64,000 nucleotides of DNA from Dama dama (GCF_033118175.1 NC_083701.1:56185001-56249000), one strand, 5' to 3'. Numbered from the stretch's first letter, positions 20,318 to 32,068 are shown. The notes: generated by a model from the sequence alone, not told the origin. Translations and numbers: made by a program.

Positions 20318-21344
20318 AGATACTGAAGATACAGAGAAACTGAAAGTAATGCATAATACTGGGATAGAAGGAAAAAAGAAGACATTATTGGAAAATTAGC
20401 TTTGAATATAGAATATAAATTAGATGAGAAATAATACTCAGTAGTAAATAAACTGATTTGGATCATTTTACTGTACTTATGCAAGGGAATGTCCTTGTTC
20501 TAGGAAATGCACTCTGAAATATTTAGGATAAAGGGTGATTTGCAACTTATTTTTTAAATGATTCACAAAGAGAAAAGGAATGATAAAGTAAAAGAGCTGG
20601 CATGTGAATAAGTGGTGAATCTGAAGTACAGAGTGTACTATTTTCACAGTTTTTCTGAAAGATTGAAGTTGTATTAAAATTTAAAGTAATGTTTATATCT
20701 GTTGTTTCAGGAGAATTAGGAGTAGCAGAAAGGTCATAAATGATGCAGAAGCTAAGATCAAATTCAACAATAATAACAACAACAACAAAAAAAAAAACAC
20801 AAGACAGAAGTGAGGCTATGTTGAGAAGGAGTTCAGAATTTTACCACATAAAAGAAGCTGTTTCCATAAAAGAGCTATGCTGTCTAAATTGTGGCCTCAC
20901 TAATTATGGCTGTGAAAATGGAAGATCAAGTTCCTGGCATTGTGACAGTTGAAGAATGAAGAGGCCAGTCATCAATACAATGTTTGAAGTCTTACAAAGA
21001 TGAAAACAGTGATACAGAAAAGTCTTTGTCTATACCCAAGCGTTGAAGTCCTCGAATAAGATGGAATATGTAGATAATAGCAATGAAGATGGTGAGAAAG
21101 TGGTATTAAGTGAATCATTGGGAGTTCAAAGAAAAACAGTAAGAAGGGTTTATGGGGAAAACTGAGAAAGAAGCAGATAAAATAGAAGCTTAACATATAA
21201 TGAATTTCCCAGGATCAACGAGGAGGAGAAAGTAGGGGGGAAAGGTCCTCTATTTGAGATTATGGCCAGAAAGACAGTATGATCAGGGAAAAACATGTTT
21301 CACTTTAAAAAAAAGAAAACTGAAAGCATTCCAAGCAAATGTCA
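20318..21344. other. Unique sequence with a CAA/A-rich tract
   Basis: No repeat named. A (CAA)n then A-rich tract lies at about 20768-20799. Small ORFs flank it without family resemblance. Confidence 0.4.
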
Positions 21345-22605
21345 AAACTGCAGGGTTGTCTCTTCAATGAATGGTGCTAAGAAAATTGATTATCCACATT
21401 CAAAAGAATAAGTTGGACCCTTACCGTACAACACACACAAAATTAACTCAAAATGGACCAAAGATCCAAATAAGAAAAACTATTAGAGGAAAGCATAGGG
21501 GAAAATCTTCGTGATGTTGGATTTGTCAATGATTGCTGAAATACAATACCCAAAGCATAAGCAACAAAAGAAAAAATACATCAATTGGACTTCAACAAAA
21601 TTGAAAACTTATACATCAAAGGACACATTAAGGAAGTGAAAAAGTCAATGCACAGAATGAGGGGAAATATTTACAAACCATATATCTGATAAGGTCTAAT
21701 ATCTAGAATATAGAAAGAATTCTTACAAAAACAACAAAAAGACAATTATAAATGGTCAAAGGACTTGAATAGACATTCCTCCAAATAAGACACACAAATA
21801 GCCACCAACCACGTGAAAAGATGCTCACCATCACTAGTCACTAGGAAAATGCAAATCAAAATAAGATACCACTTCATACCCACTAGGATGGCCATAATAA
21901 AAAATAGAAAATAACTGCTGGTGAGGATGTAGAGAAACTGGAACCTTCACACACTGCTAATGGAAATGTAGAATGGTAGAGCCACTGTGGAAAACAGTTT
22001 GGCAGCTCCTCAATAAGCTAAACATAAAACTATTACAAGACTCAGCAATTTCACTCCTAGGTGTGTGTGTATGTGTGTGTGTATATATACACAAAAGAAA
22101 ATTTGTATGCAAATTTTCGTAGCAGATCTACTCACTGTACCAAAAGGTGGAAATAACCCAAATGTCCACAACAGATGAATGGATAAACCAAGTGAGATAA
22201 ATCCATACCATGGAGTATTATTTAGCTTTAAAAAGAAATGTATTACCAATACTTGCTACTTGGATAAACCTTGAAAAACTTATGTGAGGTGAAAGAGGCT
22301 AGACACCCTAAGACCACTTACTCTATGACTCCATTTGTATAGAATATCCATACTAGGTAAGTCCATAAAGATAAAAGCCCATCATTGGATGCCAAGGGCT
22401 AGGAGGGAAAGGGTGCAAGGACAGGAGGAGTGACTACTTAACTGGTATGGTCTTCTTTTCGCAGTGATAAAGAAAGTTCTAGAACTAGATTGTGATGACA
22501 GTTGTACAATATTATCAACATACCTAATGCACTGAATTTTACACTGTAAGTTGGTTTAAACAGTGAGCTTTCTGTTATACATACTTTACCACAATTTTTT
22601 AAAAT
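21345..22605 (+). mobile_element. Old L1 LINE, 3' 1.25 kb
   Basis: Clear L1 ORF2-end order: GTTGGACCCTTACC, AATTAACTCAAAATGGACCA, GACTTGAATAGACATTCCTC, ATGCTCACCATCACTAGTCA, CTAGGATGGCCATAATAAAA, GCAATTTCACTCCTAGGTGT, GGAGTATTATTTAGC, then the UTR ending TTTACCACAATTTTTT. Numerous stops. A TG/TA microsatellite has grown inside it. Confidence 0.9.
22061..22091 (+). repeat. (TG)n(TA)n microsatellite inside L1
   Basis: GTGTGTGTGTATGTGTGTGT then ATATATAC, at the point where L1 normally reads TATATACCCA. This suggests expansion from the native TATA sequence. Confidence 0.85.
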
Positions 22606-23582
22606 GCAGATTATTTTAGAGAACATAGTAGAAGTAGCTAGACAGGTGTGAAATTCTGCCGAGTGTCTACAGGTTGGGGAACAAACAGATGAGAAGAGTC
22701 ACATGAAGACAATGAAAAGGAACTTTGAAAACAAATTTTGAAGAGCTTTGAACATCACATTGAAGAGTTTGAACGTTACTTTAGAATCAATTAAGAACCA
22801 TTGACGACTTTTAAGCAAGATGGTTAATTGATCTGAAGAAGTTCTAAAGTTACTGTGACACTCGTTTACATGGAGGCTTGATATGACACCTAAACATCTA
22901 TCAGACATTCTCTTCTATTGATAGTTTCATTAATGAACTTGATTAAATTGTCTACCCCTCTTTCCTTGGAGGCCAGGGCACAAAAGGCCTTTCCTGGTAT
23001 AGCATTTTTCCAGCCTTCTCAAACTGTAATAAGCTGAAAGTAGCCAGACTGGTGGCCATCCCTAACAAGGTTTTAATAGGTCTCTTAGGATGCTTTTTAC
23101 ACAAGGGTATGAACGCCTCCCTAGACAACTAGTGGCTTGAAGGCCTAGGCTATTTGAACAAACACATTTCCCCTGCTCTCAGGCAGCCCCGAAGCCGCCT
23201 CCCAGCTGTGGGATGATCCGTGTGCGTCAGCACAAAAGCCGGGGCTGCTAACATTTCATGGCAGAAAGTCAACTCCACAGCCTGCAAGTCTGGCATGTGA
23301 GGCATATAGATCTATCTTTAATCAAAACCACAGACAGTTGACACTTTGGGCACTCCAAGAATGCAGACAGGAATTCTCGATGATCCGACTCTGGCCAAGA
23401 GCTCCCGTGAACACCTGACATTGAGAGACTTGGTAAAAAAAACCCATTCTTAACTCTTCAGTCTTTGAGACACTATCGTGTCTCAGATAGATAAGCTCCT
23501 AAATCTCACAGAGATTTAATTCTCTGTAAACCATAGTTTACACAACCATAGTTCTCCAATCATGTGCCTCTCCTGGATTTCA
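22606..23582. other. Unique sequence
   Basis: Nothing recognised. The part from about 23150 to 23420 is less AT-rich than its surroundings and free of repeats, and would be a candidate for cross-species conservation testing. Confidence 0.4.
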
Positions 23583-23697
23583 TGGAGAAGGAAATGGCAA
23601 CCCACTCCAGTATTCTTGCCTGGAGAATTCCCATGGACAGAGGAGCTTGGCAGGCAGGGGGTTGCAAGAGCCAGACATGACTTAGTAGCTAAACCAC
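23583..23697 (+). mobile_element. Bov-tA SINE, head missing
   Basis: Starts within the body (TGGAGAAGGAAATGGCAACC) and runs to a degraded tail (GGTTGCAAGAGCCAGACATG, ACTTAGTAGCTAAACCACC). It is 5'-truncated. Confidence 0.85.
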
Positions 23698-23700
23698 CAC

Positions 23701-24663
23701 CTGAATTTCAAAGTATTACAGCTTCAGATTCAAATATTCAACTAAAAATTTTTTTTTTACTTTTAAAATCAACCACACAGTTGCTAGGGTTCATTCAAGA
23801 TCCTTCATGAGTTGCCCATCATCACTCTAACCTTCTAGATTCAACTCCGACTCTTTCCCCACAGAACCCTAACTTGCACCCATTTATCTCTCAGTTGTGT
23901 GTCTTCTGATATGTCAGTTGTGAGGAGTCGCGGATGAGTAAAGTGTGGTTTCTGCCTTCATGGTATTATAGCAGCTCAACAGAAAGACGGACACTAGGCT
24001 GTCGCAGAAACAAGGCATTTGCCAAGGGTGTCTCTCCAGCACTGTTTCAGGACCTGTCAAATCTTTTTACCCAAGACATTAGGAGCTTTACGAGACTAGA
24101 GGCGTCTCCCCATTCCAGGTAGGACTTGATTTGGCATTGTTTTAATTACAGTGAGATGGAAACTTAGGACAATTAGACCAGCCAGGCAGGTTCTACCATC
24201 CCTTTTTGTCTGTTTACCCAGAAAACACCAGCCCTGCCCCTGCTCTGAGCCCACTGTGTGTCTCCCCCACTTGAGCGATCCAGGATTCCTAAGGCACGTG
24301 TACAACCCACAGCCAAACCTCATGGCCTTGACCAACTGATAGCTACAAAAAGTGAGGCAGTGTTAAACATCCTTTTAATACCACCTGGATCTCAACTGTT
24401 CTATCGAATCACAACTCTTTTACTTGTTTTGAGACATAAAGGGGCAAGTCTCTTTCTAACCTATTATAGAGTCATTAAACAACATGCAGAATTTTGGACA
24501 ATTTTAATCTCAGAAATGTTTACACAATTCACGTTTTCTCCACTTGTATAATATACAGAATATATTTTACAGTGACTCGTTTAAGAAGAATAAACAACTA
24601 GCACAGTTTGTTAATCCTATTTCTCATGAAAAGAGAAGAAAAGAATTATATGCTAAGTGTCAC
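23701..24663. other. Unique sequence
   Basis: No confident repeat or gene. ORFs 23934-24122 and 24258-24551 (plus) are unrecognised. A phrase near 23944 (GTGGTTTCTGCCTTCATGG) faintly recalls an L2 3' end but is too short to call. Confidence 0.35.
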
Positions 24664-24852
24664 TGAATGTGTTAGTCGCTAAGTCACGTCCGACTCTTTG
24701 CGACCCCATGGATTGTAGCCCGCCAGGCTCCTCTGTCCACGGAATTCTCCAGGCAAGAATATTGGAGTGGGTAGCCATTCCCCTCTCCCAGGATCTTCCT
24801 GACCCAGGGATCAAACCCATAAAGATTCTTTACCATTGTAGCTACCAGGAGG
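24664..24852 (-). mobile_element. Bov-tA SINE, reversed
   Basis: Plus strand reads GTTAGTCGCTAAGTCACGTC, CCCCATGGATTGTAGCCCGC, ATTCTCCAGGCAAGAATATT, CCCAGGGATCAAACCC. The head is shortened near 24820 (part of the CTGCATTGCAGGCAG block is lost). Confidence 0.92.
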
Positions 24853-24954
24853 TAGACAGTTAATTTTCGATTTTAACGTCACTGAGCTCAGGGATGCCCA
24901 GAAAGCTGGTAAACATCTCTCTCTCACCCTCCCCTCCTGCTTTTGCAGCTGGGA

Positions 24955-25275
24955 CACCCATTTTCTCCTGTCATCAGACATCAGAGCTCCTGATTCTTGG
25001 GTCTTTGAACTCCTGGGCTTACACCAGCGCACTTACCATTCAGGTTCTTAGGCCTTATGCTCAGACTGGTAGTTACACCATTGGCCCCCCTAGTTCTCAG
25101 GCCTTTAGACTTGGACTGACTTATACCACTGGCTTTCCTGAGCCTCCAGCTTGCAGATGGCAGACTATGGGATTTAGCCTCCACAATTATGAGTCAGTTC
25201 CTATAACATATCCCCTCAGATATATCTGTAGGTATAGATTCTACTGATGGTGCTTCTCTGGAGAACTCTAATATA
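24955..25275 (+). mobile_element. Old interspersed repeat with internal tandem units, probably LTR-type
   Basis: GACATCAGAGCTCCTGATTC, then GCAGATGGCAGACTATGGGA, CTCCACAATTATGAGTCAG and CTTCTCTGGAGAACTCTAAT are a familiar order in mammalian genomic repeats that end in GGAGAACCCTGACTAATAC. The first half holds three degenerate units of about 45-55 bases (each TTCTTGGGTCTTTGAACTCC- or TTCTCAGGCCTTTAGACTTG-like followed by TTACACCA). I cannot name the family with confidence. Confidence 0.5.
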
Positions 25276-27527
25276 CCCTTTAAAGGGGAAATTGACTGAG
25301 GAGTTCCCATAGCATGGTGCTGAGCACGTCAAGAGTTTGTGATGAGAGAGTAATTTTAGTAAGAAGTGTGCTTCCATAGGAAACAGTCACATACTCTTCC
25401 TTTATTCAGATCCTCCTTGAATTTTCAAATAGCACTTTTTTTAGTGCCTATTAAGTCAATTTCATTTACATACAGGAATTCTACATAATTAGTGACTAAA
25501 TTCTCATCAATCTCCCTCCACCTTGCAAACTAACATGAATGTTTCTTTCTGGTAGGAACAAAAAATTTACTTTATTCCGGAGGCCTGAAGCCTGGGGGTA
25601 TGTGTCCAAAAACCAACTCTGAAGATTCTGCTCGACCATGAAAGTATTTAAAGGAAGACCAAACTAACATCAATTTCTGATATATCTTAGTGAGTCGTTA
25701 GCCAGCCATATGGCTTCTTGTCTATTATCTCCACTATTTCTACCCTATGTGTCAAATATTCTATTTGCTAGAATAAAGTTTAAACTGATGCAGTAATAAT
25801 CGTGACGTTTGTATGTAGACAAAAATTATTTTTGGGTGCCTGTGAACCACGACTGAGTGTTCATTTTGGTTTGCATTAGTGTGAGACAAAAGCCTACCCC
25901 AAGGCTATTAGAGTCTTGCTACCCAAGTAGGCCAACATGGAATTAAGGCAAACCAAGATCCTCTACAAAGCTTATAGTCAGTTCACTGTCTGCATTGCAG
26001 ACTCAACTCTCTCCAAGGCTAGTGCAAGGTCTAGATTCAGATGGAAGCAATAGGAATTTTGCCTTAACTTCCAACCAAGGAGTCCTCAGTTTTGGAAATT
26101 ACTGGTTCTTTATGTAAAAATGATCTGTTTCCCCTGATTCAGTTTTTTACCTATTACCACTTACAGAAGAGGGGAGGTAGGGTCAGTATCCTAGAATACG
26201 AATGGGCTTACAATTGGCCATGTCTAAACCAACTCAATTTCAATCTCCAGGACAGTTTCTTTATGACCCCAGGGCAAAGGAAAAAATAAAAATACTCAGT
26301 GAACACTGACTTCTTCTGTTCTAATTCCTCCTCTCCCTAAACACACACAAAAATCCTGCAGTTGAAATGGCAGACCCAATACAGTCTAGAATATCAATGC
26401 ATCTTATGGGTCATCTGGTCTCAACTGCTCTCCAAAATAACAACAGCAAGATTCTAGTAAAGAAAGAAAACAGAAGAAACATGGGGAGAAGGTTAATAGC
26501 CATATAAAATAGAAAGTAAACTTAACCTCAGCAAAAATAAAAATTTTGATAATGAAAATCCTTAGTAAACAAAGGAAATCCATCACTGGAAACACGATAC
26601 GGAAGGTAGACGGTCATGGCAGGGGCTCTAGAAACATGTACTGTTTCAATGAGAAAGTAAAGATTCTCTGAGATCTGAACACATTATACAGAAGACACCA
26701 GGCTACTGTCCCAAGGACAACCTAGCATGGCTTTCCTTCCCTAGAGGCCACCAGGTGTCAGTGAAAGCTAGAAAATAAAATCAAGTTTGGGTGTTTAAAA
26801 AAGATAACTTGTCTAAATTTAAACTAAGAGATAACAGTCTGGACATGTTTTAATAATAATAATGAAAAGGAATGATAATAAAGGGAATTTCAAATACAAA
26901 AATTACCAAAAGAATTTGTTAATGAAGACCATGATAAATGAACTACCAATTTTTCTCATATTATCAGAGAACATCTATCTTAGTTAACCAATGCCTCATC
27001 AAGGGAGAAAGAAACAATGGTGCCTATTGATCAGATACACAGCAAATAGTAAATTATTTTCATAAACTTAGCCATCACAAGCATTTCCACTTGGGATCAA
27101 CTCAAGCATCCCATGAAGTGGACAGCTATTGGAGGAACACAATTTTTGATTAATCCCAGGGAATTTTTACTGACTTATCCACTCTCTCCATGCAAATAAC
27201 CTTGCTCAAATTCTTACTGGCAATTTTAGAAAAGGTCCCCCTATTTAGGGAATTGAGACTGCCACAAAGAATCAAGTGAAAATAATCAATTCCCCTTCAT
27301 TTCAATCAGACCTAAAATTATAATACTATGCTTAGAACAGATGGGTACCTTCTAGAAAATTTCATATTTTTCTATTATGAAGTCATTGTTTCTTGTGGGG
27401 GCCTCACCTGTACTTTCAAATTAGCCATATTCTCAAGAATTAGCTACCACTCTTTGCCTCAAAAACAAAATTATCCTTGAAGAAATAAAAATTAATATTT
27501 TTACCACATTATTCTTTCCTATTGTGT
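25276..27527. other. Repeat-poor unique stretch
   Basis: More than 2.2 kb with no young SINE or LINE and no gene recognised. It is AT-rich with scattered short ORFs (26092-26289 plus, 26404-26595 minus) lacking family resemblance. Confidence 0.45.
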
Positions 27528-27660
27528 AGGTATAATAATTCCACGTCCATTTTACAGATGAGGAGATAAGGCTAAATAATTAGCCCGTTTACACATGAAT
27601 TAACTTCAGCAACAAGCTCCCATTTGTAACTCTTTCTGACTCAACTCTAAGAACAAATAA
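27528..27660 (-). mobile_element. MIR SINE core, reversed
   Basis: TATAATAATTCCACGTCCAT, TTTTACAGATGAGGAGATAA and GGCTAAATAATTAGCCCG give the reversed MIR core. The flanks are degraded. Confidence 0.65.
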
Positions 27661-28636
27661 ACAAAGAGCCATATGCTACTATGTTTTCAGTTTCCAGAGA
27701 AAATCACCAAATAAAGGTAGAACAATGAGACAAATACAGTTATCCAACAGAAAAAAAAACTTAAAACATTCAATACAGTCAATTAAAGCAATTTTTATCA
27801 AATTCTAGGCTAAGAATATTAAACTTGTCATGAGACTATACCATTGTAAACAAAACAGAAGTTATATACTTGTCATATATCAGAATATATATATATTTTT
27901 TCCTTATGTCTTTGGCAGGAATAGAGTGGGTTGTGAGCCAAATTCACTTAATTGCTTGCTTGGGCTTAATTTTATATTTTTAAAATTAAACTCAAAAACT
28001 AGGAGAAGTAGAAAAGTACCAGTTATGGGGATTTAAGAAGAAGCTCTAATAATATAAACAATTATTCTCCTGAGTTCTGAACTAATCGAGATAAACAGAA
28101 GTCAGGCAAACGAGACCACAAATGTCAGCTTGACGTGAGCTGCTGGAGGCAAGTCTGGCGGGAGGCAGCAAGGGTCCCTAGTAATGTACCCTGAACAGAT
28201 TTACCTAGAAGCAGGACCCAAGGCAAGGGTTTGACCACAAGCAACAGTTTATTTGGGAGCTAATCCAAGTATTAGAAGAGTGAGGGAATGGGACAGGGAG
28301 GGGAATAAAGCCAGCAAAGAGTGTGTGCTAAAGCCAGTTACCAATGTGGGCAACCTGAGCTCCACCCAGCTGGGCATTTCTGGGAGTAAGAAGAGAACTC
28401 ATCTCTGAGAGTTCCTCACCCCAGTGTCTACATGCATCAACTCCCACCCGGCTCGTTAGAGAGCTGCCTCTAGGGACCTCAACTCTAGGGCACTTCCAGC
28501 TTGTCCTGTGCATGGGCCAAACACATTCCTATGGCCAGGCACACATACTAAGGGAGTGCAGGCATTGGTAACAAGCCTGTCCAGGTGAAGGCTGGGAGAA
28601 GAGAGATGGGGCATCCACAGCATTTGCTAACTCACT
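27661..28636. other. Unique sequence, possible very old repeat at 28.2-28.5 kb
   Basis: The part AGAAGCAGGACCCAAGGCAA followed by AACAGTTTATTTGGGAGCTA and AAAGCCAGCAAAGAG resembles the layout of old LTR repeats, but I cannot name a family. A 61-codon minus frame there is not gene-like. Confidence 0.3.
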
Positions 28637-28647
28637 GAGTCACAGGC

Positions 28648-28901
28648 TGTTGCTAAGTCGCTTCAGTCATGTCCGACTCTGTGCGACCCCATAGACGGCA
28701 GCCCACCAGACTCCCCCGTCCCTGGGATTCTCCAGGCAAGAACACTGGAATGGGCTGCCATTTCCTTCTCCAATGCATGAGAGTGAAAAGTGAAAGTGAA
28801 GTTGCTCAGTCATTTCCGACTCTCAGAGGCCCCATGGACTGCATCCGTCCATGGGATTTTCCAGGCAAGAATACTGGAGTGGGTTGCCATTGCCTTCTCC
28901 A
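28648..28901 (-). mobile_element. Bov-A2 SINE (dimer) with 11-bp target-site duplication
   Basis: Two BovB-tail-derived monomers in tandem, reversed: first GCTAAGTCGCTTCAGTCATG to CATTTCCTTCTCCAATGCAT, a linker GAAAAGTGAAAGTGAAGTTG, then the second ending at CCATTGCCTTCTCC. There is no tRNA head, as expected for Bov-A2. GAGTCACAGGC at 28637-28647 recurs exactly at 28902-28912. Confidence 0.95.
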
Positions 28902-28912
28902 GAGTCACAGGC

Positions 28913-29293
28913 AGTACACACCAACCTCACCACGGCCAAGAGTAGACCACCCTTAGGGTTCCCTGAACCAAGAAAGGGAAAGGGACTGAGCCATGCATGC
29001 TTATCTACTCACCCAAACTCACATCGGTCAAGGCACTCCTCCACTGAAAGGAATACGTGGGGGGAGCAAGAAGACCAGGAGTGACCTCTGAGGGAACTAG
29101 GGAAAAAGATCCCCCCATAATGACAGCCCTGGATGAGATGTACAGCAGGTGAGAAGTATCTAGAAACACTACCTAGAATGTCTTCACTTATCCTTTTTTT
29201 TTTTTAACCTGTTGTTACTAAAAAAGAAATTCCAAGAAACGCACTTTTTCTGGTTTGACTTGGTTTCAGTGAATTAGTACACTTCTACATAAT
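28913..29293. other. Unique sequence with T-tract
   Basis: No repeat or gene recognised. A T-run occurs near 29193-29204. Confidence 0.4.
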
Positions 29294-29294
29294 C

Positions 29295-29713
29295 TTTCCA
29301 GTAGTCATGTATGGATGTGAGAGTTGGACCATAAAGAAGGCTGAGCACCAAAGAATTGATGCTTTTGAACTGTGGTGTTGGAGAAGACTCTTGAGAGTCT
29401 CTTGGACTGCAAGGAGATCCAACCAGTCCATCCTAAAGGAGATCAGTCCTGAATATTCACTGGAAGCTGAAACTCCAATACTTTGGCCATCTGATGCAAA
29501 GAACTGACTCATTTGAAAAGACCCTGATGCTGGGAAAGATTGAAAGCAGGAGGAGAAGGGGATGACAGAGGATGAGATGGATGGATGGCATCACTGACTC
29601 AATAGACATGAGTTTGAGTAAGCTCCGGGAGTTGGTGATGGACAGGGAGGCCTGGCATGCTGCAGTCCGTGGGATTGCAAAGAGTCAGACACGACCAAGC
29701 GACTGAACTGAAC
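29295..29713 (+). mobile_element. BovB LINE, 3' 0.4 kb
   Basis: Begins at CCAGTAGTCATGTATGGATG (MYGCESWTIKKAE coding region) and ends at GACCAAGCGACTGAACTGAA. ACATAA on both sides (29287-29292, 29712-29717) may be a short target-site duplication. A 66-codon frame reads the BovB C-terminus and then stops. Confidence 0.92.
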
Positions 29714-29798
29714 ATAAAGAATAGAAAAAATAATTTGGGCACTAGAGATCCAAAACAAATACATTGAACAGAGTTGACTGGCATAAAAATTACTTCTA

Positions 29799-29818
29799 GA
29801 TATATATATATATATATC
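29799..29818 (+). repeat. (TA)n microsatellite
   Basis: GATATATATATATATATATC, ten near-perfect TA units in unique DNA. Confidence 0.9.
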
Positions 29819-30025
29819 TCCCCTCTAATGGAGAGTTCAAAATCATAACCTGGTGATTGGGTAGTAAAAATCAGTCCACTTTAAAATGTTTTTATAATTC
29901 CCAGATACCAACTAAAGTGACTTAAAGAGGTGAGAAGTAAATAGGCAAAAATAAATACTACAAACAGCAAAACAGCCAAGTATATAACATGTCAGGAAAA
30001 CACAAAACCTTTTTATGGGGTTATA

Positions 30026-30055
30026 CCATACTTACACTGAAAAGTGTAAGTGTGG
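30026..30055 (+). other. 13-bp hairpin with GAAA tetraloop
   Basis: CCATACTTACACT, loop GAAA, AGTGTAAGTGTGG. Twelve Watson-Crick pairs and one T-G wobble. GAAA belongs to the stable GNRA tetraloop class if transcribed on this strand. No surrounding gene or known RNA family supports a function, and chance is possible. Confidence 0.6.
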
Positions 30056-30254
30056 CCATTGGCAATTTCCAGCTCTGTAGGCAATCAATATGGATATATA
30101 AAGTTTCCCTAACAAAAGCAAATGTGTGCTATAAGAAGCAATTGGACTACCTTTCACAGTCAAAGACAATGTATTACTCATTCCTCATTCATTTATTCAC
30201 TCCACAACAACTAAGTGCCTACTTGGCAGATGGAAGATTAGGAAAGAGCAAAAA

Positions 30255-30560
30255 GGTTGTACATGTTATCTATTGCTGCATAACAAATTAACCCCAAATG
30301 GCGTCGCTTACAACAACAAAAATGTATTAATTACCTCACAGTGTCAGAAATCTGAGGGAGGCTTAGCTGGGTGCATCTGACTCGGGAGACTGCAGTCAAG
30401 TATCACCTGGGGCTGCGGTCACCTTAAGTCTTGGTTGGGCTAGAGGATCTGCTTCCAAGGTCGCTCATAGGACCATTGCTCACAGCCCACAGTTACTCAC
30501 CACAGGGTCTTCTCCAAAGGACTGCACACAAAATGGCAGCTGGCCTCCCCAGAAGCCTCA
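30255..30560 (-). mobile_element. Old LTR-like repeat, left arm of an inverted pair
   Basis: TGTTATCTATTGCTGCATAA, AACCCCAAATGGCG and GCTTACAACAACAAAAATG are the reverse of an old mammalian repeat end that reads TTAAGCCACTAAGTTTTGGG and CAGCAATAGATAACTG. A second, opposed copy lies at 30660-30965. MaLR/MLT1-like origin is a guess. Confidence 0.5.
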
Positions 30561-30659
30561 GCTCTAGGAGAAAGAGAGCCACAGGCAGAAACCTGCCTGG
30601 CAATCTCTCACGAGACAAGTGTATTTGGGGACTCGAGTCATCATGTAAGAAGTGCTGCT

Positions 30660-30965
30660 ACCCTCAAACCACCATGATGGAGTTAGCACATGCAAAGGGC
30701 CCACAGCCTCAGAGAAAGAAGCTTGAGGAGCCCCAGCTGTGGCGTCCTCAGCCCAGGCAGCAGACTGTGCGTGTGGAGACCTTAGCGACCAGCCAGCCTC
30801 AGCCACAGAGGGACTTTGACCCCATGAGAGACCTCGAGTGGGATCCCCCTCACTGAGCCCAACCAGCTCTCAGTGATATCAGAGATAATGAGAGATCGAT
30901 GGTTGTAACCAACCATTACCTGAGGGTGGTCTGTGACAGAGTAATAGATAATCTGAAACAGATCT
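30660..30965 (+). mobile_element. Old LTR-like repeat, right arm of an inverted pair
   Basis: The end ATCGATGGTTGTAACCAACC, CTGAGGGTGGTCTGTGAC, AGTAATAGATAATCTGAAAC mirrors, with many changes, the start of the left arm. The 141-codon frame 30431-30856 spans both arms and is therefore not a gene. Confidence 0.45.
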
Positions 30966-31022
30966 TACAGAGAATACAATCTCCTTCACCTTCAACAAGA
31001 AAGATGATTCAAAGGCACAGTA

Positions 31023-31060
31023 CAGAGCCGGACACGACTGAGCACACACACACACACATT
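31023..31060 (+). mobile_element. Bov-tA tail scrap ending in (CA)n
   Basis: AGAGCCGGACACGACTGAGC followed by CACACACACACAC: the last bases of a Bov-tA/BovB tail with a CA expansion. The rest of the element is absent. Confidence 0.6.
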
Positions 31061-31852
31061 TGTCTAAGAAGACTCCATTGTGTTTTGGGAGGTTTTGGCA
31101 ACCTGAAAGCCAGGGAATGCATTCCCTCTGCTTCCTCTCTTCCCTTTAAGGCCTCTTACAGCACTTTTTCTTGTGCAGAAGCTCACCTCTGTCAAACCTT
31201 TTTCATTACAAAACAAGTGAAACACCACTTTCTAATCCCTCAGTTTGGAATTTCTAGTGATCCTCACGTGCAGAAATGAGAAAACTACCAAATGACTGAG
31301 GAAATATTTTACTGGGAGACAGAAACATCAAAAAGGTCATTTTCAACATGCCATTAAATTTTGTTGTTGTGTCTTAAAGCAATGCAATCACCTCACCAGG
31401 AGTGAAAGACAACCAATGCAGACAACAGTCAATAAGGCATTTGCTACCCAGACCTAAACTTACAGGATGCTACTGTGCAGGTAGGGAAGCCATCTCAGGA
31501 GTGACAATCACAGCATCTGCCAGTGCGATCAATCATCTGCCTCCCCCTTCCTAGAACATCACTGACCAAAGACGTATCAATAGGTTTTTAGAGTCACACT
31601 ATTAACAGCACCATGCGAAGTTGTTAGAGCTTAAAATTTATTGCAGCCTTAATGCACAGAATAAAGTAATTTACAAGCAACTGTTGTTAGCAGTAGATAG
31701 AGAATGGATAACTGACCATCCTGGTGAATGTAATGACAGTCCAACAGCTAGTCCTTTTTGTGGCTTTTGTAAAAGAGCCTCCCCCACCTCAACTCTGCTC
31801 CCTTGCAAAGATGCACCTTGTCAACTATCAGGCAAAATAAAAGAAGGTAGTC
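31061..31852. other. Unique sequence
   Basis: No repeat or gene recognised. ORFs 30899-31279 and 31621-31920 (plus) have no family resemblance. The second runs into the SINE. Confidence 0.4.
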
Positions 31853-31860
31853 TAGAGGAG

Positions 31861-32068
31861 GGCTTCTCTGGTGGCTCAGCTGTAAAGAATCTGCCTGCAG
31901 CGCAGGAGACGCAGGTTTGATCCCTGGGTTGGGAAGACTCCCTAGAGAAGGAAATAGCAACTCACTCCAGTATCCTTGTCTGAGAATCCCATGGACAGAG
32001 GAGCCTGACGGGCTGTAGTGCATGGGGTCACAAAAGAGTCGGACACGACTCAGCGACTAAACAACAAC
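31861..32068 (+). mobile_element. Bov-tA SINE
   Basis: Head GGGCTTCTCTGGTGGCTCAG, body CAACTCACTCCAGTATCCTT, tail AGAGTCGGACACGACTCAGC. TAGAGGA upstream (about 31853) recurs downstream in TTTTAGAGGAAAT, a short target-site duplication. Confidence 0.93.

Noticed and set aside
23934..24551. Plus-strand ORFs of 62-97 codons
   Set aside because: No family resemblance and they overlap each other in different frames.
28200..28560. Possible old LTR in the 28.2-28.5 kb region
   Set aside because: The layout recalls LTR repeats, but no block is diagnostic enough to name a family.
30431..30856. 141-codon plus-strand ORF
   Set aside because: It spans both arms of an inverted old repeat pair and the unique spacer, so it is not a gene.
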